Of a DNA stretch of 64,000 nt, positions 52,501 through 57,391 are shown in pieces. The notes beneath the pieces were generated by a model. That model was not told the DNA's origin and did no database searches. It saw nothing but the letters and a program-made list of their open reading frames with translations. How positions within the stretch are numbered: position 1 is the stretch's first letter; each line of letters opens with the position of its first letter. The position numbers and the translations under genes are program-made. Source of the stretch: Dyella ginsengisoli LA-4 (GTDB lineage Bacteria > Pseudomonadota > Gammaproteobacteria > Xanthomonadales > Rhodanobacteraceae); assembly GCF_000334915.1 (NCBI RefSeq), contig NZ_AMSF01000055.1, positions 1 to 64,000 on the forward strand, read 5' to 3'.

Positions 52501-55455
52501 CTGGCCGCCGTTGGGTGGCGTGGTGGTGGTGCTCTGCAGGTGGCCGACGCTGTCGTAACCGTAGACGGTGACCGTGCCGTCCGCCGCCGTGACCTGGTGC
52601 ACCCGCCCTTCGGCGTCGTACTGCGTCACCGCCGTCTGGACCGCACTGCCGTTCACCTCCCCCACCAGCGTGGCGACCGACTCCTGCCCGGTCAGCGCAC
52701 CCAGCTGGCTCACCGACAGCGCCTGGCTGTAGCGCGCAGTAGTCGTGCTATCGCTCGCCTCGTCGTAGGTGGTGGTGGTCAGGTAACCGTCCGCATCCAC
52801 CTGGGCGACGAGATCACCCCGGTTGTCGTAGTAGGACCGGGTGACCTGATCGTCCGTGCTGGTGACCACATCCGCCAGCAGCGCCGTCAGCGAGGGGGGA
52901 TGACCCAGTGCACTGAGCTGGGCCGACGTCAGCGCCGTCGCATAGGCTACTGTCTTCACGACCCGACCAGCCGCGTCGTAGGCGGTCGTGGTGACGTATC
53001 CCTGGGCATCCAGCGTCGCCACCGGCCGGTTGGCCAGGTCGTACAGGACGTAGCTCGTCCGATCCTGGGGGCTGGCGATGGTGCTGAGGTCGGCGAGCAA
53101 GGTCGCCAGCGCGGGGGTGCCCTGCAGTGCGCTGAGCTGAGCTGCCGACAAGGGCGTCGCATAGGCGGTGCTCGATACCCGGTTGCCCGCGCCGTCGTAG
53201 CCATACACCGTGACATTACCCAGCGCATCGACGTCGGCTACGTGCTGCCCGGCCGCATCGTGCAGGCTCAGCGTGGTCCGATCATCGGCACTGGCCGTCG
53301 GCAGGATGCTGGCCAGATCGCTCGGCCCCACCGCGCCGTTGCTCAGCCAGCCGGTGGTATCCACCCGCGTGGCGTACTGCACCGTCTCCACCACTGCGCC
53401 GTCGGCATCGCGCATCAGGCGGGTGACGGCGCCGGTGTCGTCCACCGTGCCGGCGACCCGCCCGGCCGCATCGTAGAAGGTGTAGCTGATGCCGCCGCCG
53501 ACGTCCTGCACGGCACGCAGCTGACCGTCGGCGTCATAGACGTACTGGGTCGTCCGCGTGGTCTCGCCGGTGGCCGACTCGGTCACCGTCACCAGCTCGC
53601 CGGCGCTGTTGCGCACCTCGGTATGCACCCGGCCGTTGGCGTAGCTCACCGCCACCGTGCCCTGCCCGTCCTGGTAGCTGTAGCTGGTCACCGCCTGGTT
53701 GACGTCGTCCGTCCGGCTCTGCAGCCGGCCCAGGCCGTCATAGGCGTAGGACACACTCTCCAGCGTCGTGCGATCGCTGCCGCGCACCGTGATCTGCTGG
53801 CGCAGCAGGCCCTGGCCGTCGTAGCTGTAGCGGGTGATCGACTCGCCGGCATCGGCCACGCCGTTGCCGGAGGTGTCGACCTGGTCCCACGCGATGTGTT
53901 GGGTCAGGCGTCCGGTGATCGCATCGTAGGCGTAATCGGTGCGGGTAGTCTGGGTGAGGTCCTGCGCCGCCGCCCAGGTCGTCATCGTCGCCAGGTCCGG
54001 CGCCGCATCCACTGCCAGGCCGCTGACGTCGTAGGCCGCTGCGGCAAAGCCGCGGGTCAGGCTGACCTGCCCTTGCGCGTTGTACTGGGTCTCGCTGACG
54101 TTGCCGTCGGCGTCGATCACGAAGCGCAGCCGGTCCTGGCTGTCGTACACGTAACGCGTCGTCGACGGATCGGCCGGCGCGCCGGCATCCGCGGCATCGG
54201 TACCGTCGGGGTCCGGCGTGCGGTACACCGTGCGGGTCAGCAGCTGGTCGTCGGCACTGTAGGTGGAGGTGACCGTATTGCCGGCCGCGTCGCGCTCCAG
54301 GATCCGATTGCCGCGGTCGTCGTAGCGGTAGATCGTGGTGTTGCCCAGCGCGTCGGTGGTCGAGGCCAGGTGACCATCCGAGGTGTAGGTGTAGCTGGTG
54401 ACCTGGCGCTGGCCGTTCACCGCCGGCGAGGTCACCGAGGTGAGGTTGCCGGCGGCATCGTAGCCGTAGGTCCAGGCCCGGCCGCTGGCGTCGGTCACCG
54501 TGGTGGCCAGGTTGGTCAGGTCGTAGCTGAAGCTCAGCGTCTGTGCGTCAGCGCCGCTGCCGGTGGTCACCGAGGCGACCCGGTAGTTGCCTTGGCTGTC
54601 CTGCGCAAAGGTATAACCCACCGTCACGCCATCGCTCTGCGTCAGCGAGGCCACCCGCAGGCTGTCGCCGTCGTAGGTGTAGGTGGTGCTGAACGTGCTG
54701 GCGTCGGCGGTGTTGTCCGGGGTCAGGTCTGTGGTCACCGTCGACAGGCGGCCCAGGCTGTCGTAGACGTAGCTGACGCGACTGACCGTCACTGCGGTGC
54801 CGCCACCCGGCGGCACCTCCAGGCTGGACAGACTGCTGATCTGGCCGTTCGTGTAGCCCAGCAACAGGGCTTCGCCGTCATCGGCCGTCACGCTCACCAG
54901 GGCCTGCGTGGTGGCGTCGTAGCTCAAGTGGTAGTGCGCGCCGCTCTTACTGTCGGTCAGGTCGGTCAGCACGCCGGCGCCGCTGTAGGTCTCCTGCATC
55001 CGGTCGCCACCACCGGTGTAGGTCCACGTGCCATCGCCGGCCGAACAGGCCAGGGTGTCCTCGGCGCCGCTCTGGGTCGTGCCCACGTACAGACCGCGCG
55101 TCGTGTCGTAGGTGAAGACCTCCTCTTCACCGTCACCCCCGTCCCGGGTGATCGTGCTGCCGGCGGTGTTGAGGGTGCCGGACAGGGCGCCCAGCCGACG
55201 GTCCAGGCCCAGCAGCCAGGCGCCAGCCCCGACGTCGCCGGTGCTGCCGAGGCTGTTGTAGGTCCGGGTCAGGCCAGCCAGCAGGCCTTGGGCGACCAGT
55301 TGCTCGTCGCGCTGCTGCAGCACCAGGTTGCCGGTGGCGACATTGACGTACTGGCTCGCCCCGCTCTGACCCAGCCCGCCCTGGCTCCCCAGCCCCAACG
55401 CCGCGGCCGACGTCCCCAGCAGGCCAAGACCGTTGCCCGAAATCACTGCCACCAT
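40588..55455 (-). CDS. giant RHS/YD-repeat polymorphic toxin (RHS2), different tip
   Basis: 4,955 residues from the ATG at 55455 with AAGGGGAAG before it. Same order as RHS1: conserved entry, YD repeats to about 2870, He_PIG/cadherin-like block about 2875-3770 (some 190 residues longer than in RHS1), a Gly-rich linker (GGGGTGTGGGAGG), YD repeats, LysM at about 4190-4240 (FSDTLMSIAQAEYG), hydrophobic block 4277-4345, then a shared pretoxin region (FGNALGSTAV). The final 165 residues are unlike RHS1: YLIHDPSPEGFSHGFLG, RALFGSGSDMFDSFML, ISSITGEWHIG, LSPRQAALSTWTGRMATRHGY. The tip is unnamed to me. Long blocks are nearly identical to RHS1 while others differ sharply, which suggests recombination. 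Carries a copy of the same FliA-type promoter. Confidence 0.9.
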   Translation of the reverse strand: MVAVISGNGLGLLGTSAAALGLGSQGGLGQSGASQYVNVATGNLVLQQRDEQLVAQGLLAGLTRTYNSLGSTGDVGAGAWLLGLDRRLGALSGTLNTAGSTITRDGGDGEEEVFTYDTTRGLYVGTTQSGAEDTLACSAGDGTWTYTGGGDRMQETYSGAGVLTDLTDSKSGAHYHLSYDATTQALVSVTADDGEALLLGYTNGQISSLSSLEVPPGGGTAVTVSRVSYVYDSLGRLSTVTTDLTPDNTADASTFSTTYTYDGDSLRVASLTQSDGVTVGYTFAQDSQGNYRVASVTTGSGADAQTLSFSYDLTNLATTVTDASGRAWTYGYDAAGNLTSVTSPAVNGQRQVTSYTYTSDGHLASTTDALGNTTIYRYDDRGNRILERDAAGNTVTSTYSADDQLLTRTVYRTPDPDGTDAADAGAPADPSTTRYVYDSQDRLRFVIDADGNVSETQYNAQGQVSLTRGFAAAAYDVSGLAVDAAPDLATMTTWAAAQDLTQTTRTDYAYDAITGRLTQHIAWDQVDTSGNGVADAGESITRYSYDGQGLLRQQITVRGSDRTTLESVSYAYDGLGRLQSRTDDVNQAVTSYSYQDGQGTVAVSYANGRVHTEVRNSAGELVTVTESATGETTRTTQYVYDADGQLRAVQDVGGGISYTFYDAAGRVAGTVDDTGAVTRLMRDADGAVVETVQYATRVDTTGWLSNGAVGPSDLASILPTASADDRTTLSLHDAAGQHVADVDALGNVTVYGYDGAGNRVSSTAYATPLSAAQLSALQGTPALATLLADLSTIASPQDRTSYVLYDLANRPVATLDAQGYVTTTAYDAAGRVVKTVAYATALTSAQLSALGHPPSLTALLADVVTSTDDQVTRSYYDNRGDLVAQVDADGYLTTTTYDEASDSTTTARYSQALSVSQLGALTGQESVATLVGEVNGSAVQTAVTQYDAEGRVHQVTAADGTVTVYGYDSVGHLQSTTTTPPNGGQVRTSGATYDAFGDVATATDGAGAATTYQYNARGQETLRTDALGNTVWSYYDAAGRLAYRVVGQPNGSTLNAWGEVTAYTYNAFGQVATSRQLAGRVTLTTGSSSGSTVNPDTAALADLAAASAALANPAQDAIQTYQYTLDGQVASVLDGNGYQVAYSYDAFGEVVQQQRQLSQPGQALSAGNSTTTTYSYDLRGERTGETDDVGGLNRTTAVTYDAFGRVTSRTDARNSTTSYTYDALGRQVTQSQTVQGAVRTTQTSYDAYGRVVTQTDAMGQVTSYQYPDLHTTKITTPDNVVVTRVTDAYGDTLSVTDGAGDVTHYTYDGDGRLLHVTDALGQTPPDNVYDADGHLLKTTDTTGHVVTYSYDASGRVLTRTVDPSGLNRVTTYTYDGRGQTLSVTDPRGVVTTYAYDAGGNVLTMVEDAGDTTHLNLTTTYTWDGAGQQLSVTEGAGTTAARTTQYIYDHLGRRIRTVVDPGSGHLNLTTAYAYDGNGNLVTVTDPNGNVTRNVYDEANERVYTIDPSGAVVQAFYDADGRVTATRTYATPISLSNLSTAPALADVASRVVADATIDQRRYTVYDAAGRVHYTVDPLGYITEQRYDAAGRPSETLTYAHAVSNQAFNNANLFPAMVAGTADSSMAALISAAGNTDANAEVTLKLYDADGEVRFVVQQNTVNGQLVAQVSERRYDAAGRVLSDIAYGTMIPLSSGSALSAQLSTDSVAQTLASSTNYQQTRYVYDAAGRLRYTIDAGRFVTEQQYDADGQLTKTLTYLNAITVPGTLTEASVASAVSATNAAASTRFTQNVYDLAGRLTHVVDALGTKASYTYDATGLKLTETNRDGAVWTYQYDAAGRQTVQKSPVVTVATYTSGNTLSTASAPITTVLEYDANGNVTKRTDGYNTAAARTITYTYDSRNHQIATTYPDAGYVDNSGVFRTPGTGTTTATVTYDALGHAVVSKDVRGHYAYKAYNLDGEPAYDVDANGYVTAYSYDAYGNQTGVTRYATALSGTLMTAGQPLSVAQIAGALTASGSDRTITTTYDQANRKTSVVQSAITYVLAMGNNAGQGATGSPTTTYAYDAYGNVLKTSVLIQGAYGTVGQSNYSAEVWATTYSYYNALNEKVMDVDPMGYVTTWVYNGAGQVTSATEYANAIATGSLTTTTQPGLPAAGTVASGYDRTTTISYDSIGRKSQQVQSGEYNSYVNSAAQIVAGSTTTSFGYDGEDRVTSLTVNGAKTTTTYDALGRVLTVTEPSRSVLVSNWQTLLAGNASIDLSSASLYVQASPVTTITYDALGNAVRTVRSGTGATAETTYDHYDALGRQVTEFDANGHPTYSAYDQAGNLTKTWYTLTGNSSSVVVTTTATYDNVNQRLSTVATRAGVSTPDSAQYVKYNAFGEVVARGDGVVNAYSSDGYEAVFTYNNAGQQTSAPGSSTGAIHSYGYDLAGHLTFDGSIVTGSSNTTWVHNWLDLDGRTVQVRTPANNAASGVDESTQTTLSYDRWGHVLSQTDARGYTTTFLYDSQNHIIKQTEPQVLVVGANGTRTWQTPVKQWFYDVNGRLMGVTDENNHSTSNTDNAAGQLIRSEDALGAMTYTAYDVLGRALAKQTPAVTVDPTHTVNGALTAVHITTTTYDLDDQVTGQGDYTLDTSGSTRTAHTLQTFTLNENGDRRQVTDALGNSSYYDYDSQGRVLKSQTAVQHANGVADTRAYDVNGNKVSETDADGNTQTWAYDYFGRVRAHADLSGANYTYTYDANSGLLTKQTSTWTPSGQTNPGYVPGLWVGSSSEVDYTYYAGGLVQQKTEKTGSQTSAWTTYQYDASGNATDVVTETTDGAGQAVHNETVTRYDSHNRLSVVTNQNPDTDVGLMRTAYNYDAAGNRRAVFVQSGYGTNASSINTGTGTPTVSSIPIQTVQPGQAWSLDVASSFTDPLAFGLTFTGSNLPSWLHLSTDGVLSGNAAAAGSWPITITGTDITGASVSASFTVTVPVVAPVFGGGVTPPLGHVGTALSFTVPAATDANGASITYSASYNGGSGWGALPSWLTFNAGTRTFTGTPPLGSPNDYSLQVIATASNGATASEPFTLTVASIPPVYNGGVSDQTGFNGRPFSYSIPASAFSEPDGTTLSYTAGSYIMINGNEQHYALPSWMSFDAATHTFSGTVPSSAVGEQDTLYVMVTNSRGAMAMTHFNVTIAQYQQPLPVYNGGYTNQTGMIGGNAINVAKPSGAFVEPDGGALTYSGMVLIPEHTVEHFNPKIDDYTYVTIAAQWVDIGQVGLSVNATTGAITGVPQALVYTESTADGSVYRDSTYQLQVTATNVQGGAASAEFTLTNSYAPLAVQNAIATPAAMNPNAGAIQLVQGNTFNDPYGTGLTYTASGLPSGTSWSGSSLTIGTVVAGSYTITITARDGLSRTVSTNVTIAINNVGPVFSGGVTNQSGATSIAMAPYQAPAATDANGDAVTYSASGMPSGVTFNASTRTFSGTPTAAGTFTIIYKATDAKGVVTSLNFQMAIVGSPAVANPIATPSAKNPYSGTFTVVQGNTFSDPYGHGLSYTASLSNGAALPSGLTWSGGSMSVGQVLSGTYTIRVTAKDALGRTVSTNFNLTISNIAPGIPLGVSDQGGVVGTAFSYQAPTGADQNGEVISYSASGMPPGITFNASNRVFSGTPTTAGTWAVSYKLTDSAGATSTFVFHIKINPPAAQPPVYNGGIPNSVTLTPTYPDYVFPSGAFTSPTGSALTYSISNAAGGFVPAWLSFNPATRTFTSSSGPALAVTIILKATDTNGLSVTKTIGFSRPSAPPTPLGFASISPSTSLYPGGTGSGLSTLGSGATANLLPIDGGGGTGTGGGAGGTGGGGSSTPTPNMQSYWFTYDADNRVDIDNGALVNGQIVLKEDSSSSETLYDKAGNAVNHILVDSTGQSQSQLAYYDERNELVRSDYASTQGGGRGIEERRVYDAAGHLVAKEQFYAPGTTTRVNGGLIKLDPYADAVGDGSNDISGMLASATIDHYDADGRLLQEQVFAHPGNWQGDGKTATPPTTMPAIDATSWASMGLQNEVSYKVSGGAAGSGYDAVGNVTAYQYYDVTTGRTDTYTVHYLKKDGYLERATSGSSSDSNYVPATDTSYYNDLGERIAIDQHVQLSSGTLADTVRAFAFDGNGQILQRRDGTVSGSTFTPQGGAGTHHYDYVNGQQVASVDEGGGIDVVNGLTAFTNTDAGTSGYVVQFSDTLMSIAQAEYGDASLWYVVAQANGLNSDADLVVGQTLTIPQVTTSANAANTFKPYNPSQIAGSTTPPSVYAPPPPKHHCNMVAAIIVIAVAVIVSAVTYGAASGAMAAWASTSLGATVAAGAATGAAVAAAGDIATQLTGDILGTHSGFSFKEVFQQASAGAITGAVGGALGGLGMGGATANAIGGATGYLAQYETQKLTGETAHFSWAGLVATTAGAVAGGEVGSTNQDIHAGQFGSNYWGNLGARATSDIVTRETSVALGDHHVQGWQQISEDVFGNALGSTAVAGINEVELRSGQKQLDQNVQNLINKTGARAQADIDAHSTTSLNAQVPAYSFAYGNSSVGGLDGAQEAGWGAYSDPNMDVLSTYAGDPNAYSNDLSLIGAGYGGASAFGPPVLDAGPQSQPPMLPIKIPTLTGMSVSAPAAGLLSMDYMDPSASRGLATYNLTPPTAPYAVNDAPVPLEEVRQFENKQAYTLLTLPARAVWGAIKGTADGIYHLAVRASQAQAVYQLQMAEQYQSSSADLQELHNAEAQASHEFAAPLKDPFELSPIERAGNYALMAASLAKAGLELPELLMSAKAGLQELGVFAKADSGVSLVPDKVIMPRMNLADDFSTNTYPNGTREYLIHDPSPEGFSHGFLGRITSEDRMTFTVRAEGDRALFGSGSDMFDSFMLRARNDGVPISSITGEWHIGTDSVNAAQYLNGVEAGLSPRQAALSTWTGRMATRHGYTDVYVPEIQAGVVRPVFTPTSQVKP

Positions 55456-55484
55456 GGCGCTTCCCCTTGTCCGGATCGCTTGCG

Positions 55485-55503
55485 GCCCGGTCGGCGACCG
55501 GGC
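55485..55503 (-). promoter_or_regulatory. hairpin in the RHS2 5' leader
   Basis: Exact copy of the inverted repeat at 15838-15856 in the RHS1 leader. Confidence 0.5.
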
Positions 55504-55515
55504 TCCTCCAAGCAC

Positions 55516-55542
55516 TTATCCAGCGGGGGAAACGAAAGTTTA
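55516..55542 (-). promoter_or_regulatory. FliA (sigma-28) type promoter of RHS2
   Basis: Both boxes, the spacer length and the distance to the ATG are the same as for RHS1: TAAACTTT (55542-55535), 11 bases, CTGGATAA (55523-55516). It lies in the duplicated block, apart from any flagellar gene, so RHS2 remains under the same predicted control. Confidence 0.7.
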
Positions 55543-55660
55543 GGGGGCGCTACCGCCCCGCAAGTCATGGAGCATGCGCAAGAACTGCGCCGAAGCCGCA
55601 GCATCAGCCTCCAGCGTCGACGTGGAGCGTCTTTTTACACAAGAATTTACACGTGGCCCA

Positions 55661-55693
55661 AAAGAAAAGGCCCTGCATCGCTGCAAGGCCTTG
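55661..55693 (-). terminator. intrinsic terminator of tRNA-Asn
   Basis: Minus strand: AAGGCCTTGCA, GCGA loop, TGCAGGGCCTT, then TTCTTTT. Strong stem eight bases after the tRNA 3' end. Confidence 0.8.
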
Positions 55694-55700
55694 AAAAGTT

Positions 55701-55777
55701 TGGCGCCCGAAGTTGGACTCGAACCAACGACCCCCTGATTAACAGTCAAGTGCTCTAACCAGCTGAGCTATTCGGGC
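55701..55777 (-). tRNA. tRNA-Asn (GTT)
   Basis: 77 nt with encoded CCA. Acceptor stem GCCCGAA pairs with TTCGGGC; D-arm AGCTCAGCTGGTTAGAGC; anticodon loop CTGTTAA gives GTT (Asn); T-arm GTTGGTTCGAGTCCAAC. All stems pair. Its 3' end faces the RHS2 island, the usual orientation for a tRNA used as an integration site. Confidence 0.97.
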
Positions 55778-55840
55778 GTGAGCTCGATAGTTTGTCGAGG
55801 TATGGAGACCCTGTCAAGAGATCGCGGCACCACCCGAACC

Positions 55841-57241
55841 TCAGGCCGATCGCACCCGATAACAGGGCTCGTAAGCGGTACCCCCCGGCAGCTTCATCCG
55901 GTGCTGGGACACGAAGGCCTGCAGCAACTGGTCAAGCGAACGCATGATGTCCGGCTCGCCGTCGATGTCGAACGGACCGTGCTGCTCGATTGCGCGCACG
56001 CCCTCCTCCTTCACGTTGCCGGCCACGATGCCCGAGAAGGCCCGACGAAGGTCTGCCGCCAGCTCGTGCCGCGGACGGTCGCGATGGATCGCCAGCGAAC
56101 GCATCGCATCGTGAGTGGGGCGGAACGGCACCTGGAACGCGAACGGGATATGCAGCGCCCAGTTGAAGAAGAACGCATCCTTGTTGTCCAGACGGTAATT
56201 GCGCACCTTGTCCACACCCTTGACCATCGCCCGCGCCACGGCGGCCGGGTCGTCCACCACGATCTGGTAGTGCTGGGCCACTTCGTCGCCGAGGGTGAGG
56301 CGCAGGAACCGGTCGATCTGCTCGAAGTAGGCCGCCGACTTGCGCGGACCGGTGAAGATCAGCGGGAACGGCACGCCGGCGTTTTCAGGGTGCAACAGAA
56401 TCCCCAGCAGATAGAGGATCTCCTCCGCCGTGCCGACGCCGCCCGGGAACACGATGATGCCGTGACCGGTGCGGACGAACGCCTCCAGGCGCTTCTCGAT
56501 ATCCGGCATGATCACCAGCTGGTTGACGATCGGGTTCGGCGACTCGGCTGCGATGATGCCCGGCTCGGTGATGCCGATGTAGCGGTTGTTGCGCCGACGC
56601 TGCTTGGCGTGGGCGATGGTGGCGCCCTTCATCGGCCCCTTCATCGCGCCCGGGCCGCAGCCGGTGCAGATGTCCATGCCGCGCAGGCCGAGCTGGTAGC
56701 CCACCTGCTTGGTGTATTCGTACTCGTCGCGCGAGATCGAATGACCGCCCCAGCAGACCACCAGGTTCGGGTCGATCTGCGGCTTGAGCGTGCGCGCGTT
56801 GCGCAGGATCTCGAACACCGCGTGGGTGATGCCCACGGTGTCATCGAGATCGAAACCGCCCTGCTCGAGCTGGGTCGACACATAGACGATGTCGCGCACC
56901 ACGGCCACCAGCAGCTCGTTGATGCCGCGGATGATCTGGCCGTCCACGAAGGCCTGGGCCGGTGCGTGGGTGAGCTCGATCTTGATGCCGCGATCCTGCT
57001 GCAGCACCTGGATGTCGAAATCCGGGTACAGCTCGAACATCGAACGGGGATCGTCGCTCATGCTGCCCGAGGTCAGCACGGCGAGCGCGCAGCGGCGCAG
57101 CAGCGCATGCATGCCCGAGCCACTGGCGTCCCTCAGACGGGCGACCTCGTTGCGGGAAAGGATGTCCAGCCCGCCGGCAGGCGAGATGCGCGCGCTGACG
57201 GTGGCAGGCCTGCCGGTGGTGCCGGCGTGAATATCGTTCAT
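55841..57241 (-). CDS. ppnN: nucleotide 5'-monophosphate nucleosidase PpnN (LOG family)
   Basis: 466 residues from the ATG at 57241, with CAGGAG nine bases before it; the longer frame to 57331 has no good ribosome site. Three-part PpnN layout: N-terminal domain (DILSRNEVARLRD, LYPDFDIQVLQQDRGIKIEL), central LOG Rossmann domain with CTGCGPGAMKGPMKGA and the PGGVGTAEE motif, and the C-terminal domain (FSGIVAGNVKEEGVRAIE). Cleaves purine and pyrimidine monophosphates to base and ribose phosphate in cytoplasmic salvage; in E. coli it is tuned by (p)ppGpp (family knowledge). Catalytic motifs intact. Core gene, unrelated to the toxin loci. Confidence 0.95.
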   Translation of the reverse strand: MNDIHAGTTGRPATVSARISPAGGLDILSRNEVARLRDASGSGMHALLRRCALAVLTSGSMSDDPRSMFELYPDFDIQVLQQDRGIKIELTHAPAQAFVDGQIIRGINELLVAVVRDIVYVSTQLEQGGFDLDDTVGITHAVFEILRNARTLKPQIDPNLVVCWGGHSISRDEYEYTKQVGYQLGLRGMDICTGCGPGAMKGPMKGATIAHAKQRRRNNRYIGITEPGIIAAESPNPIVNQLVIMPDIEKRLEAFVRTGHGIIVFPGGVGTAEEILYLLGILLHPENAGVPFPLIFTGPRKSAAYFEQIDRFLRLTLGDEVAQHYQIVVDDPAAVARAMVKGVDKVRNYRLDNKDAFFFNWALHIPFAFQVPFRPTHDAMRSLAIHRDRPRHELAADLRRAFSGIVAGNVKEEGVRAIEQHGPFDIDGEPDIMRSLDQLLQAFVSQHRMKLPGGTAYEPCYRVRSA

Positions 57242-57333
57242 CCGGAAAATCTCCTGCCGCTGACGGTTCCGCTGCCTCATGCAGCACCGTGGCGGACCGC
57301 CAAGCATCCCGCGGGCGCATGACGCGGTCAAGG

Positions 57334-57370
57334 CAATAAAAAACCGGCGCCCTTGCGGGCGCCGGCTCTT
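57334..57370 (-). terminator. intrinsic terminator of the TonB receptor gene
   Basis: Minus strand GCCGGCGCCC, GCAA loop, GGGCGCCGGT, then TTTTTTATT, some 20 bases after the receptor stop. Confidence 0.88.
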
Positions 57371-57391
57371 GGAACAACCCCGAAGGGCCGG

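Larger units (their letters stand above)
55456..55621. repeat. RHS upstream direct repeat, copy 2
   Basis: Matches 15809-15974 without gaps. At 55621 similarity stops, inside what is a coding region in copy 1, and unrelated sequence leading to tRNA-Asn begins. This is the right breakpoint of the RHS duplication. Confidence 0.9.

Noticed and set aside
52540-55758. Plus-strand open frame of over 1,000 codons opposite RHS2 (similar ones at 13571-16216 and 8981-10318 opposite RHS1)
   Set aside because: Antisense shadow of a G+C-rich repeat protein; composition is Val/Gly/Arg/His noise with no domain, and the minus-strand gene has YD repeats throughout.
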